Source of the DNA: Desulfovibrio sp. OttesenSCG-928-G15
Lineage (GTDB): Bacteria; Desulfobacterota; Desulfovibrionia; Desulfovibrionales; Desulfovibrionaceae
DNA: 25,983 nucleotides
Direction: 5' to 3'
Assembly: GCA_030266525.1 (NCBI GenBank)
Contig: JAJDIC010000023.1
Location: 1-25,983 of the forward strand
This document shows, piece after piece, positions 16,101 to 25,109 of the stretch. A program made the translations under genes and the position numbers. The notes under the pieces were generated by a model. It made no database searches and was not told where the DNA came from. It was given only the letters and a program-made list of their open reading frames with translations. Numbering within the stretch: the first letter of the stretch is position 1; each line of letters opens with the position of its first letter.

Positions 16101-18701
16101 GCAAGCGTCAAGCTTTCCGCGCCTTCCTTGACCATGCAGGACCCCAAGGCAGACAAGCCCACGCTCATGCTCCAGGGGGTTACGCTTGATCTGGCTGCCA
16201 ATGATCTGTTTGACAAGGCAGCCGTGAACATGGACCTGAAAACCGGGCGCGGCCTTGCCGGGCCGTTGCGCTGGCGCACGGGCGACGGTTTTGTGAAAGG
16301 CGATGCCACAAAAGGCAACTTTGCCGTTGCACTGCACAGACGGCCGGGGGCCAGCACGTCCAGCCAAAATTCCGCGGGCAAAAACCAGGTCGGCAACGAC
16401 CAGTTACGTCTCAAGGGCAACTATGATCTGGCCAAAGGCGAAGTAAACCTGGCAGATTTTGTTTTTGCCGACCCCTCCACCCAGACCGGCCTGCGCACAC
16501 AGAAGCCTTTTGTGATCAAGCTGGACAAGGGCGTAACCGCCAAGGGGCTGGACGTGGCCTTCTGGCCGTCGGGCAAGCTCACGGCAGACGCTGTGGTCGG
16601 CCAGGACGGCGGCATGAATGTCAAGGCAGACCTGAACGCCCTGCCCTTCTCGTTTTTGCGCATGTTCACCCCGGCAACGCTACCGGGGGGCACCCTTTCC
16701 GCCAAAACAGATTTTACCGCCGCCCCCGGCAAGCAGCCAAAGCTCGCCCTTGACGTGCAAAGCCGCATCAGCGCCACAAAGCCCACAGATACCGGCACAA
16801 GCGTCAAACCGGCCATGGCCAAGGAAAAGGACGGAGTTCTGGCGTTTACCCTCAAGGGCGAATTCACCCAGTCTCCCGGCGCTCCGGCCGCTTCCGGCTC
16901 CGGCGTGCGCTCCATGTCCGGCATAACCTGGTTCAAGGGAACCGGCGCATTCGGCAATTCGTCCAAGGCGGATGGGGCCAAGGAAGGCAAAATAGGCATT
17001 CAGGTGCCCATGCGGGTCGGCGCGAACGGCATGCCCGCGCCCGACGCTGCCGCGCCCATGGCCGTCGGCCTCAAGTGGGACGGTCCCATTGAATCCTTGT
17101 GGCAGGCCGTGCCCATGCCGGACAGGTATCTTTCCGGCCCGGCCCGCTTCACCGTGCAGGTGGCCGGAAACATGACCCAGCCCAAGCCTTCGCTCAGCGC
17201 CTATCTTGCCGGGGTACGCTTTGAATCCATTCCCGACGGCCTGCTGATTAACGGCATTGACCTGGAAGTGGAAAGCAAGGACGCGAACAACGTGCATGCG
17301 GCCATGTCCGCCAAGGATAACGAAAGCGGCAAACTCGCCCTTGTGGCGGATGTGAAGGGTCTGCAAAGCCCCGCCCCCAGCATTGCCCTGCGCGGTCAGC
17401 TTGACGGCTTCCAGCCCTTGCACAGGGACGATATTTCCATTGCCCTGTCCGGTATTTTCGGTGTGAACGGCCCCTTGAGCACAGCCGCCGTTACCGGCGA
17501 CATTGTGGTGGACCATGGAGAGGTCATTCTTTCGGACAAGCTGGGCGGGGGCATTACCCAGCTCGACGGGGTTATCACCCGGCGCAGCGGCAAATCGCGT
17601 GACGGGGCAAAGGCCGGAAAAACCGTGCAAACCGCCGCGTCTTCCGCAAAAAAAGCCCAAAACGCAACCGTAGCCGCTAAAAAGACTACGACCAAAACAG
17701 AAAAAAAGCCTGCCGCCGCTTCTGCGAAAAGTAACGGAAAAAAAGGCGCGCAATCCGAAAAGGCACGCATTGTAGCCGATGCAAAATCCGGCAAAAATGC
17801 TAAGGATACCCCAAAGGGACAGGCCGCAAAAAGCGCCAAAGCCGGAAAGAGCGCGAAAAAAGGCAAGCCCCGGCAGGACGCAGATGCTGACAATCCCGAG
17901 GAAGCCCCGGTTGTTGTCGGCCCGGATCTGAATTTGCATATCCGCATCCCGCAGCATATGTTCATTCGCGGCATGGGGCTGGACAGTGAATGGGCGGGCG
18001 ACCTCAAAATTACCGGTGTGGCTTCTGCCCCTTCACTGGTAGGTTCGCTCAAGCCTGTGCGCGGATATTTGGACATCATGTCCCGCTACTTCACCTTTGA
18101 CAAGGGTGATATATCTTTCTACGGCGGTACGCAGATAAACCCGGCACTCAATCTGACCCTGGTTAACGAAGGCTCGGACATCACCGCCTATATCAAGGCA
18201 GGCGGCACAGCCAAGAAACCGACCATCAGCTTTGAAAGCAACCCGCCTCTGCCCAGAGATGAAATTTTGTCCCATGTGCTGTTCGGCAAGAAGTCGTCTG
18301 ACTTGAGCAGACTGGAAGCCATCCAGCTTGCCAACAGCATTGCCCAGCTTAGCAGCGGCAACGTGGCCCCGGACGTTCTTTCCGGCGTGAGGAAAAAAAT
18401 GGGGCTGGACATGCTGCGCCTTGGCGGTTCGCATACCGAGCAGGAGCGCAGCACATCCGGCGAGTCCGGTGAGCAGAACCTCACAGGCAAAAAGGACGAC
18501 GACCACAGCGAATCCGACCTGCCCACCCTGGAAGCCGGAAAATACGTCACCGACCACATCTACATAGGCGTGGAGCAGGGCCTGAGCACAGACAGCACAG
18601 CCGTGCGCGTTGACGTGGAACTCACCCCCGAAATGCACCTCGAAGGCAAAAGCTCCGCCAAGTCAAGCGAGGTGGGTCTGGGCTGGAAAATGGACTATTA
18701 G
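13131..18701 (+). CDS. tamB: Translocation and assembly module protein TamB (DUF490)
   Basis: 1856 aa, well above the ~1260 of E. coli TamB. A single N-terminal transmembrane anchor (VLGVLLLLVVLAVAGVFIWL, ~25-44) is followed by an AsmA-like start (LHMDSLSGPLPQELSIKGLTL) and a very long region of beta-repeat character, expected to form the hydrophobic-groove bridge across the periplasm to TamA. The last ~270 residues are the TamB/DUF490 domain: GxLKPVRGYLDIMSRYFTFDKGDISFYGG, then INPALNLTL, NPPLPRDEILSHVLFG, and a final strand-rich end. Two low-complexity inserts interrupt it: a GDAS-type repeat at ~617-644 and a Lys/Ala-rich stretch at ~1487-1581. The gene begins one base inside the tamA stop. 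It may move phospholipid between membranes or assemble outer-membrane proteins; both roles are proposed for the family. Confidence 0.94.
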   Translation: MTTDTPAPVKRSLPRRIAVISAKVLGVLLLLVVLAVAGVFIWLRTDSATNMISDIAVKALADQGLGLHMDSLSGPLPQELSIKGLTLRDDKGVLVTVKEVAYKLHLSALFSGKVQVDKVLLDSPEIFRLPVMPPKPEQPEEEKPSEPGSVPVLPVDIILGELAVKDGRLHTNALHPPASVQKLAAAPAAPEAAEAQPASPAGDIIPPDKGPVVNFGATVSAELKGTALNAAIQAMLKDAAGKGIDADIGLEAAVHSLLGQGGQHDGDKLKLSIKGDETPGGPLSQIAGQDIPGYAFSLTGNGPVSEWHGVLNATLDPIAQGTKGLTPQGKAAHHHPASLIEHTTDFVLQCATGSFWKDLVVEPDFTVSLNGRTSPGAAAPGGWRPVMGTGIKTDVNATAKGHTYTAKLAVNGPAFSLAVDDVEAAPHGTAIAGMPQWKTAKGNTPQDGTQVKATIKAAVTNLAALAAMGGGEAKPLPVDSVTFGSQLFALAGKELTGLESNGNLGLAAQNDNYKADHHVSLSLEDGAINLKRFLLEGLGITTDAKATVSADMQDVKAQINLEAKDHAPWQHLVAQLAALPPTAHGEPPLGGALHLQANIALKGNAPAKKAASEAPAGDTSGDAPGDASGAAQGDASGDASDKASGKSGSAPSGSGGEAGTGAEQENAAEAKKVSALPYSFFVTAAHAAVASPDTAGRGPRAETPPVKVTTHDIPQGDAQAEPKPLAKKAPPAFPMRAEGEIVLTGKNMRWPTEQLAEMVGPDIKAVAHLSGGNHDPYVFLLNSLDAGIFSARGKAALSQAKVLEASFLASVSDLVPLAGKQSGVSGAVDLALNAKGPLDNLDVGVDVDSKAISLPQGQLKDIALKTRSNIQNKPAGLTAGGTVDARIGTSPGGPVSFDTGWDAFVPANQGASGPLTAKVKDLVLTGAGLDLRGGLNVLMRTDTPGAKPVVNGGLSFAAKDWKKIAALSGAPLSGAPATVDIRLTNQGKQGASVKLSAPSLTMQDPKADKPTLMLQGVTLDLAANDLFDKAAVNMDLKTGRGLAGPLRWRTGDGFVKGDATKGNFAVALHRRPGASTSSQNSAGKNQVGNDQLRLKGNYDLAKGEVNLADFVFADPSTQTGLRTQKPFVIKLDKGVTAKGLDVAFWPSGKLTADAVVGQDGGMNVKADLNALPFSFLRMFTPATLPGGTLSAKTDFTAAPGKQPKLALDVQSRISATKPTDTGTSVKPAMAKEKDGVLAFTLKGEFTQSPGAPAASGSGVRSMSGITWFKGTGAFGNSSKADGAKEGKIGIQVPMRVGANGMPAPDAAAPMAVGLKWDGPIESLWQAVPMPDRYLSGPARFTVQVAGNMTQPKPSLSAYLAGVRFESIPDGLLINGIDLEVESKDANNVHAAMSAKDNESGKLALVADVKGLQSPAPSIALRGQLDGFQPLHRDDISIALSGIFGVNGPLSTAAVTGDIVVDHGEVILSDKLGGGITQLDGVITRRSGKSRDGAKAGKTVQTAASSAKKAQNATVAAKKTTTKTEKKPAAASAKSNGKKGAQSEKARIVADAKSGKNAKDTPKGQAAKSAKAGKSAKKGKPRQDADADNPEEAPVVVGPDLNLHIRIPQHMFIRGMGLDSEWAGDLKITGVASAPSLVGSLKPVRGYLDIMSRYFTFDKGDISFYGGTQINPALNLTLVNEGSDITAYIKAGGTAKKPTISFESNPPLPRDEILSHVLFGKKSSDLSRLEAIQLANSIAQLSSGNVAPDVLSGVRKKMGLDMLRLGGSHTEQERSTSGESGEQNLTGKKDDDHSESDLPTLEAGKYVTDHIYIGVEQGLSTDSTAVRVDVELTPEMHLEGKSSAKSSEVGLGWKMDY
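14979..15062. repeat. 12-bp tandem repeats within tamB
   Basis: Seven in-frame 12-base units (14979, 14991, 15003, 15015, 15027, 15039, 15051) follow GGYGATGCWTCG; two are identical. They encode a tetrapeptide series GDTS, GDAP, GDAS, GAAQ, GDAS, GDAS, DKAS in a flexible part of TamB. Copy number is likely to vary between strains. Confidence 0.75.
17589..17873 (+). other. Lys/Ala-rich low-complexity insert of TamB
   Basis: About 95 codons (TamB ~1487-1581) are dominated by Lys, Ala, Ser and Gly (for example KKAQNATVAAKKTTTKTEKK), resembling a histone H1 tail in composition. The insert sits just before the conserved C-terminal DUF490 domain and is followed by an acidic DADADNPEE stretch. It is in frame and has no stop or frameshift. 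No fold is recognised. Confidence 0.75.
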
Positions 18702-18824
18702 GGAAACGCTGAGTTATTCCTTGTGGCGTTATTGCCAAGCCCTTTTCAAGAGGGGGCAGGACTTTCGTCCTGCCCCCTCTTGAAAAGGGCTTGCGTCTGG
18801 CCCCAAAAACAGCTCAGCGTTTCC
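18702..18824. repeat. 123-bp nested palindrome, MITE-like, directly after tamB
   Basis: Outer 12-bp inverted repeats GGAAACGCTGAG (18702-18713) and CTCAGCGTTTCC (18813-18824) enclose a perfect 27-bp stem (18736-18762 with 18767-18793) closed by a TTTC loop. No coding capacity and no U tract follow. The structure suits a miniature inverted-repeat element or a repetitive extragenic palindrome; the inner hairpin could still stop transcription. It begins at the base after the tamB stop codon. No clear target-site duplication is seen. An extra CTCAGCGT occurs at 18866-18873. Confidence 0.6.
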
Positions 18825-18915
18825 TGAGTGCGGAAAATCTCAACGGTACGTTGCTCCAGGGAAAACTCAGCGTACTCTTTTTACTCTTCTCAACTCTGCT
18901 CTGCATTCCCCCGGC

Positions 18916-21198
18916 CTATTCCTCATTCTTCGCAAAAGACTGTATAAAGCGGGTGCACTCTTCCGCCGTTACCGGCTCGGAGAAGTAGAACCCCTGGAAG
19001 GTAGTGAAATTCAGTTCGAGAAGCATTTCCAGCTGATCGTGCGATTCAATATACTCTGCCGAAGTTTTGATGCCCATTTTGTAGCACATTTCCTGAATAT
19101 TGCCGACAACGTCCTGGTTGAAGCGGTTGTCGGAGATATCCTGAATAAGCGTGTGGTCAATTTGCAGTTCTGTGAGCGGCAGGCGTTTGAGTTGCGAAAT
19201 GGCCTGATAGCCCTTGCCGAAATCATCCACCCCCAGCCCCGCGCCGGTTGCGTGAATGGCTTTGAGCGCCTCCAGGTATTTCCCGTCCTGCATGAGAGCC
19301 AACGATTCGCGCACTTCAAACAGGAAGGAATCTCCGGGCAGATTATGCCTGCCGAACAGATAGTCCAGAAGCGCCGGAAAACCGGGGTCCTTCAACTGGT
19401 TTTCCGAAAGGTTGACGTTGATGGTTGTGAAAATGTTGTGCGTTCGCCACTGGGCCTGCTGCTCAAAGGCCATGGTGACCACATGATCGTCCAGGCGCTT
19501 TGTCAGGCCCACGTCTTCCGCAATAGCCAAGGTAAGCACGGGCGGCACCGTGCCGTAAAACACATGCTCCCAGCGCAACAGGGCTTCCACACCGGGAACG
19601 CGCTTTTCCACCATGTTTACCCGCGGCTGGTAATGCAGTCGTATGGAACCGTCCGCGCCCTTGAGGCTGGTGCTCATATCGTTGGCCAAGGCTCTGGCCA
19701 GCGCCCCAAGGCTTCCCGGCAGATCCACACAGCGTTTGCCGTGCGGCCCGCGCAGGCCTGATTCGGCGATACTCACCAGCTTGCGGAACGATTTTTTCCG
19801 GTCCACAACCTTTGCCCGGTCAGCCAGACCGACAAAGGGCATGTAGATAAGGGTTGCCACAATCAGGTTAAATGTTTGCAGGGCAACGCCTTTCCATGAG
19901 CCTGTAGAAATGAGGGCGTTAATGCCGGGCGGGGTTATCCAGTCCACCTGATACACGGGCAAAGGCGCAATGCCCACAAGAATTGACACATAGGAAATGC
20001 ACAGCAAAACAAGGGGCACAATAAGGAAGGGGATTAAAAACGCCGGGTTAAGCACCACGGGCAAGCCGAAAACCAGAAGCTCGTTAATGTGAAAAATACC
20101 CGGAACAAACGACAAGCCGGCAATGCGCCGCGTCCCCTGGTCCCGGCTTTTGATGAATATGGCGATAATCAGCCCAAGGGTAGCCCCGGAGCCACCCATG
20201 AAAATATACACGTCAAACAGGTATTTGGTGATAATATGGCTTGGCGCTTCCCCGGCATTCATGGCCATGCTGTTCAGTTCAAGGCTGCGTATAAGCACGT
20301 CATGGGTGATGGGGTCCAGCAAATCCGCGCCGTGAATGCCGAAAAACCAGCACAGTTGCACCAGGAAGGCGTACAACGCTCCTGTGGCAAAACCGTCGTG
20401 CATATTGGTGAAAACACTGCGTATGCTTTCATAAAACGCGCCCTGAATGCTTTTTATGCCGAAAAACATCAGGCCTTCGCGAAAGCAGATGAAAAAAAGC
20501 ACTGTCAGCAATACCGGCAGCAGCACGTCAAACATATGGGGCAAAATCGGGTCTGCCCCTTCGGTAAAGGCGGAAAGCCTGAGCCGACGTACCCTGCACA
20601 GCCGCAGAAAAACGCCGCAGGCGATAAAGGTGACCACGAGCGCGCCAAAAAGCCCGCGTATACCCGCCCAGGGCAGCAGCATGCCTTGCGCGCTCATTTG
20701 CGGGCCAAGCATGATGAACAGGCATACAAAAGAAGTCATTATGCCCATGATGGGCAGGGTGTTGAATTCCGGACTTCTGGTGTTGTGCAGGAAAACCAGA
20801 CTGTCGCTCAAGGTCAGGCAGGTGACCAGGGCCAGAATTTCAATGGTGCAGTTATACAGGGTTGCGCCGGGCACTTTCCAGCCGGGACCGAAAGTCTCTG
20901 CCATGAAACTCTGGTAGACCGTAAGGGGGAAATTGTTGATCAGAATAGCCACAGCAGCTGCCAGAAGCAGCGGCATAACCAGCATCACGCCGTGCCGAAA
21001 AGCCTTGAGTACGGGCGATTCGTTCAGGTTCAATATGGCGTCCAGGTGCTGATCGGACGTAAAAAGGGAAAAGGGCATCCCGCCCCTTGCCCTCGCGCCT
21101 GCGGAAAAGCCGGTATCTTCTGGAGAACCGGCATCGCCCCCGTGCGCTCCGTTCTGCTCCGTCTGGTGATGCGTTTGCGATGTGTCCCTGTTTGGCAT
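18916..21198 (-). CDS. PTS EIIC (cellobiose-type) membrane domain fused to an EAL domain
   Basis: 760 aa. After a polar N-terminus (~1-45) comes a multi-pass region (~60-450) with hallmarks of the cellobiose/lactose EIIC family: WFFGIHGADLLDPI and INELLVFGLPVVLNPAFLIPF. A linker leads to an EAL domain (~520-755): EALLRW (Glu538), INVNLSENQL, FEVRESLAL, DDFGKGY (Asp658, Asp659), SAEYIE and FQGFYFSEP. These are metal- and c-di-GMP-binding residues of c-di-GMP phosphodiesterases. The conserved Lys of the KID segment is Gln679 (LQIDHT), so catalysis may be weak or lost. No EIIA or EIIB gene is nearby, suggesting a sugar or ligand sensor rather than a transporter. Start at 21198 has a weak ribosome site; an ATG at 21078 with AAGGGG upstream is an alternative that removes the polar leader. 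It follows uvrA by 94 nt on the same strand. Confidence 0.9.
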   Translation of the reverse strand: MPNRDTSQTHHQTEQNGAHGGDAGSPEDTGFSAGARARGGMPFSLFTSDQHLDAILNLNESPVLKAFRHGVMLVMPLLLAAAVAILINNFPLTVYQSFMAETFGPGWKVPGATLYNCTIEILALVTCLTLSDSLVFLHNTRSPEFNTLPIMGIMTSFVCLFIMLGPQMSAQGMLLPWAGIRGLFGALVVTFIACGVFLRLCRVRRLRLSAFTEGADPILPHMFDVLLPVLLTVLFFICFREGLMFFGIKSIQGAFYESIRSVFTNMHDGFATGALYAFLVQLCWFFGIHGADLLDPITHDVLIRSLELNSMAMNAGEAPSHIITKYLFDVYIFMGGSGATLGLIIAIFIKSRDQGTRRIAGLSFVPGIFHINELLVFGLPVVLNPAFLIPFLIVPLVLLCISYVSILVGIAPLPVYQVDWITPPGINALISTGSWKGVALQTFNLIVATLIYMPFVGLADRAKVVDRKKSFRKLVSIAESGLRGPHGKRCVDLPGSLGALARALANDMSTSLKGADGSIRLHYQPRVNMVEKRVPGVEALLRWEHVFYGTVPPVLTLAIAEDVGLTKRLDDHVVTMAFEQQAQWRTHNIFTTINVNLSENQLKDPGFPALLDYLFGRHNLPGDSFLFEVRESLALMQDGKYLEALKAIHATGAGLGVDDFGKGYQAISQLKRLPLTELQIDHTLIQDISDNRFNQDVVGNIQEMCYKMGIKTSAEYIESHDQLEMLLELNFTTFQGFYFSEPVTAEECTRFIQSFAKNEE

Positions 21199-21292
21199 AA
21201 TTTCTTATGGATCTTCCGCGCGTAAAGCGCAAGGGTTATAAGGGACCTCCGGGCAATTCGCGGTTTCCCCATGCCTCATTTGGATGCAGGCT

Positions 21293-24205
21293 TTATTTCC
21301 CGTCAGCTTTTTGCTGCAAAAACGCCCCGGTGACCGACTTCGGGTCTTTTACCAGTTCTTCCGGCGTACCGCTGGCAACAATCAGCCCGCCGTTTTCGCC
21401 GCCGCCCGGCCCGAGGTCCACCACATGGTCAGCGCACAGAATCATGTCTGTGTTATGCTCGATTACCACAACACTGGCCCCGCGCTCCACCAGCCGGTGC
21501 AGCACGGTAATCAGCTTGCCCACCTCGTGCATGTGCAGGCCGGTGGTCGGCTCGTCCAGAATATACATGGTGCCGGGCAGGCTGCGTTTGCCAAGCTCAC
21601 GCGAAATCTTGATCCGCTGCGCTTCCCCGCCGGAAAGGGTGGTGGCGGGCTGACCGAGGCGCAAATATTCCAGCCCCACTTCGCGCAGCATGGAAAGCCG
21701 CCGCTCCAGCCCCGGATAATTGCTGAAAAAATCGCAGGCCTGCTGCACGGTAAGGTCCAGCACCTCCGCAATATTCAACCCCTTGTACCGAACTTCCAGA
21801 GTTTCATGGTTATAGCGCTTGCCGCCGCACACATCACACTGCACGAACACGTCCGGCAAAAAGTGCATTTCCACCCGTATCTGCCCGTCGCCGCTACAGG
21901 CCTCGCACCGCCCGCCCTTGACGTTGAAGCTGAAACGCCCCGGCGTGTACCCCTTTTTCTTTGCGTCCGGCGTCTGGGAAAAAATGGTCCGAATCTCGTC
22001 AAATATCTTGGTGTAGGTGGCCGGGTTGGAACGCGGCGTCCTGCCGATGGGTGTCTGGTCAATGGCCACAATGCGCTCAATGCTTTCGGCCCCGATAATG
22101 CCGCCAATGGCGCCGGGGTTTTCCACCTTCAAGCCGTGGGCCAGAGCCAGGTGCTTGTAAAGCGTATCCACAACCAGCGAACTTTTGCCGGAACCGGAAA
22201 CCCCGGTCACGCAGGTAAGCACGCCAAGAGGAATACGGCACTCGATATCACGCAGGTTATTGGTGGTAATATGGCGCAAAACAAGCTCGCCCTGGCCTTT
22301 GCGCCGCTTATCCGGCGGGCTGATGCCCAAATCGCCCCGCAAATATTTGGCCGTGAGCGAGTCCGGGGCATTGAGCAGTTCCGGAACAGACCCCTGAAAC
22401 ACCAGTTCGCCGCCGCGTTCGCCGGAAGCCGGCCCAAGCTCGATAACCGTATCGGCCTCGCGAATGGTGGCCTCGTCATGCTCCACCACCAGCACGGTAT
22501 TTCCGCGTTTTTGCAAATCGCGCAGGGTGCCCACAAGGCGCTCGTTATCCCTGGGGTGCAGGCCGATGGAAGGCTCGTCCAGAACATAGGTCACGCCCAC
22601 CAGACCGGAGCCAAGCTGTGAAGCCAGGCGTATGCGCTGGGCCTCGCCGCCGGACAGGGTAGCCATGTTCCGGCCAAGGGAAAGATAATCCAGCCCGACG
22701 CTGACCATGAAACGCAGGCGGTGGTTCAGTTCTTTGAGCAAAGGTTCCGCAACCAGCACATGCCTGCCCTTGAACCGGCGCGAAGCCATCCAGTCCAGAG
22801 CGCGGGAAATGGACAGCGAGCAAAAGTCCACTATGGACAAATTGTCCACCTTGACCGCCTTGGCTGTGGCATTAAGCCGCGCCCCGCCGCATTCCGGGCA
22901 GGCCATATTCTGCCTGTAGCGCGAAAGCTCGTCCCGCCAGGCTTCGCCATATTGCATGCCCTTTTCCAGCAGGCTGACAACGCCCGACCACAGGCCGGTT
23001 TGCGCGGCCTCGGCCTTTTTGCCGCGCTTGCCGCGCATTTCCACGGAACCGCCCATCCAGTTGCGGCGTAAGGATGATTCCAGACTTTCCCTGGACTTTC
23101 CCGGTTCAATCTCTCCATAAAACAAGCCGGACAGCGCTTCTTCGCCATAATCCGCAAGCGGGGTGTGCATGCTCAGGCCAAAGCGGGCGGTAAAGGCCGC
23201 AAGCTCATCCTTGTAGCGCTCCATAACCCGGTGGTTTTTCCAGGGCAACAGAGCGCCGTCGGTCAGACCAAGCCCCCGGTTCGGGGCAATAAGGGCAGGC
23301 TCGAAATATTCCACCGTACCCAGCCCAAGGCAGCGGGCGCACGCGCCCTGCGGGCTGTTAAAGGAAAAAAGCTGGGGCGAAAGGGGCGGCAGGCCCAGCT
23401 TGCATTCCGGGCAGGTGGAAGATGTGCTGTGCACAAATTCCATTTCCGGGTTGCCGTCCGCAGGCGGCACCAGCATGATCAGTTCGCCTTCGCCGTATTT
23501 GAGCGCCAGTTCCACAGAATCCGCCAGCCTGCCGCGAATGCCCTCGCGCAGAACCACGCGGTCCACCACGAGCTGTAGTGTGTGCTTCTTGTTTTTATCC
23601 AGCGCCGGAGCGTCGTCAATGGTGTATATCTCGCCGTTGATGCGTACCCTGGTGAAGCCTTCGGCCTTGAGCTTTTTCAACCTGTCCTGGTGCGTGCCCT
23701 TTTGCAGGACCACCAGCGGGGCCAGTACAATGCAGCGAGAGCCTTCGCCCAGAGCCAGAATGTCGCCGATTATCTCGTCCACCGTGCGAGACTGGATGGG
23801 CCTGCCGCAAATGGGGCAATGCATGGTGCCGAGGCGGGCGAAAAACACCCGCAAAAAGTCGTACACTTCCGTTACCGTGCCCACAGTGGATCGCGGGTTG
23901 CGGGTGGCTGTCTGCTGTTCAAGCGAAATAGCCGGCGAAAGGCCCTCTATCTTGTCCACATCCGGCTTGTCCATCTGGGGCAGGAATTGCCGGGCATAGG
24001 CGGAAAGCGATTCCACATAGCGGCGCTGCCCTTCTGCATAGACAAGGTCAAAAGCCAGGGTGGACTTGCCCGAGCCGGAAGGCCCGCACACGACAACCAG
24101 TTCGTCCCTGGGGATGTCCAGGGTAAGGTTTTTCAGATTATGCTGCCGCGCGCCTTCAATATGAATGACGCGCTCATTTTTTTTTGCGCCGGATGATTGG
24201 GTCAT
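21293..24205 (-). CDS. uvrA: Excinuclease ABC subunit A
   Basis: 970 aa. DNA-damage recognition ATPase of nucleotide excision repair, acting with UvrB and UvrC. It has two ABC-type ATPase halves: Walker [10 protein letters not shown] at 41-49 and GVSGSGKSS at ~668-676 (Lys674), each with its signature ([19 protein letters not shown] and [19 protein letters not shown]) and Walker B ([28 protein letters not shown]). Zinc-finger cysteines are present in the first half ([15 protein letters not shown]...[16 protein letters not shown]) and second half ([10 protein letters not shown]...CDVCGGKRY). Length is slightly above the ~940 usual. Start at 24205 is chosen for AAGGCG 5 nt upstream. It lies 75 nt after the DUF554 gene; no SOS box was recognised. 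Confidence 0.97.
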   Translation of the reverse strand: MTQSSGAKKNERVIHIEGARQHNLKNLTLDIPRDELVVVCGPSGSGKSTLAFDLVYAEGQRRYVESLSAYARQFLPQMDKPDVDKIEGLSPAISLEQQTATRNPRSTVGTVTEVYDFLRVFFARLGTMHCPICGRPIQSRTVDEIIGDILALGEGSRCIVLAPLVVLQKGTHQDRLKKLKAEGFTRVRINGEIYTIDDAPALDKNKKHTLQLVVDRVVLREGIRGRLADSVELALKYGEGELIMLVPPADGNPEMEFVHSTSSTCPECKLGLPPLSPQLFSFNSPQGACARCLGLGTVEYFEPALIAPNRGLGLTDGALLPWKNHRVMERYKDELAAFTARFGLSMHTPLADYGEEALSGLFYGEIEPGKSRESLESSLRRNWMGGSVEMRGKRGKKAEAAQTGLWSGVVSLLEKGMQYGEAWRDELSRYRQNMACPECGGARLNATAKAVKVDNLSIVDFCSLSISRALDWMASRRFKGRHVLVAEPLLKELNHRLRFMVSVGLDYLSLGRNMATLSGGEAQRIRLASQLGSGLVGVTYVLDEPSIGLHPRDNERLVGTLRDLQKRGNTVLVVEHDEATIREADTVIELGPASGERGGELVFQGSVPELLNAPDSLTAKYLRGDLGISPPDKRRKGQGELVLRHITTNNLRDIECRIPLGVLTCVTGVSGSGKSSLVVDTLYKHLALAHGLKVENPGAIGGIIGAESIERIVAIDQTPIGRTPRSNPATYTKIFDEIRTIFSQTPDAKKKGYTPGRFSFNVKGGRCEACSGDGQIRVEMHFLPDVFVQCDVCGGKRYNHETLEVRYKGLNIAEVLDLTVQQACDFFSNYPGLERRLSMLREVGLEYLRLGQPATTLSGGEAQRIKISRELGKRSLPGTMYILDEPTTGLHMHEVGKLITVLHRLVERGASVVVIEHNTDMILCADHVVDLGPGGGENGGLIVASGTPEELVKDPKSVTGAFLQQKADGK

Positions 24206-24280
24206 GGATACGCCTTGCCGTTGCCCTGCAAGCTGTGTGGGGAGTGCTGACAGGGAAAGAAAGAGATGTATGAGGAGTTT

Positions 24281-24967
24281 TTATTTAACAACAAGACAGA
24301 GAATAATAACGACTACCAGTCCAGGCAACAGGCTGGAGAGACGAATTTTTTTGATTTCCAGAAGGTTGATGCCGATACCCAGAATCATTATTCCGCCGGT
24401 AGCGGTTAATTCCGCGCGCATTACATCTGTCAGGTAAGGCCTGACTACATCGGCAAACATGGTTATGCTGCCCTGATAAAGCAGCATGGGAATAGCGGCA
24501 AGCATCACCCCGGAACCAAAGGCAGCCCCAAGGGCCACCGCAGCAAAAAAATCCAGCATGGACTTTGTCAGGACAATGGTTCTGTCGCCTTCAAGCCCTT
24601 CCTGCAAAGGGCCGATAATGGCCATGGAACCAATGCAGACAAAAAGCGTCGCAGCCACGGCACCTTCGGAAAAACGCTGGTTGCCGGAGCGAAGCGCACG
24701 TTTCACCGCGTCACCCGCGCGAATGATGTTGTCTTCCAGGTCAATGGCCTCGCCAATCACAGCGCCCACCAAAATACTGCCCACCATAAACAGCGGGTTC
24801 GTGGTCTGAAAGGTCATCTGCATCCCGATAGACAGGGTGCACAAGCCAAGCCCCTGAAAAACTATCAACCGCATACGCTCGGGCAGCCTGTTGCCAAGAA
24901 GCATGCCAAGGCACCCGCCCGCAACAACCACAGCGGCGTTTATCATACTCCCTACTGGTAAAACCAT
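24281..24967 (-). CDS. DUF554 family membrane protein
   Basis: 228 aa, hydrophobic, with about six to seven likely membrane segments. It matches the DUF554 (YdfK-like) pattern: an N-terminal GSMINAAVVVAGGCLGMLLGN, a second repeat-like GSILVGAVIGEAIDLED, and conserved DFFAAVALGAAFGSGVMLAAIPMLLYQG. Function is unknown; a transport role has been proposed by family architecture only. The start at 24967 is chosen because the family begins shortly before the GxxxN segment; the ATG at 24946 has a ribosome-like GGGAG only 1 nt away, which is too close. It is flanked on the same strand by thiD (142 nt upstream) and uvrA. Confidence 0.88.
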   Translation of the reverse strand: MVLPVGSMINAAVVVAGGCLGMLLGNRLPERMRLIVFQGLGLCTLSIGMQMTFQTTNPLFMVGSILVGAVIGEAIDLEDNIIRAGDAVKRALRSGNQRFSEGAVAATLFVCIGSMAIIGPLQEGLEGDRTIVLTKSMLDFFAAVALGAAFGSGVMLAAIPMLLYQGSITMFADVVRPYLTDVMRAELTATGGIMILGIGINLLEIKKIRLSSLLPGLVVVIILCLVVK

Positions 24968-25109
24968 GTTGACCCAAGCTTTGGTTAGTTGTCGAAGGCG
25001 TCTGAACAAAGATGTGGCCTCTGCCCGCACCCGCCAGGAACTGCCGTCCCTGGCCCCGGCGTCTGGAGATAGCAAGAACACTGAGGCAAATTGCCAGGAT
25101 AGCTATTGG

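Noticed and set aside
14688..16367. 559-codon minus-strand open frame inside tamB
   Set aside because: Antisense shadow of tamB; Gly/Arg/His-rich composition and no recognisable domain.
18736..18793. Simple Rho-independent terminator for tamB
   Set aside because: The stem is very strong but no U tract follows on either strand, and outer inverted repeats surround it, so it is listed as a palindromic repeat instead.
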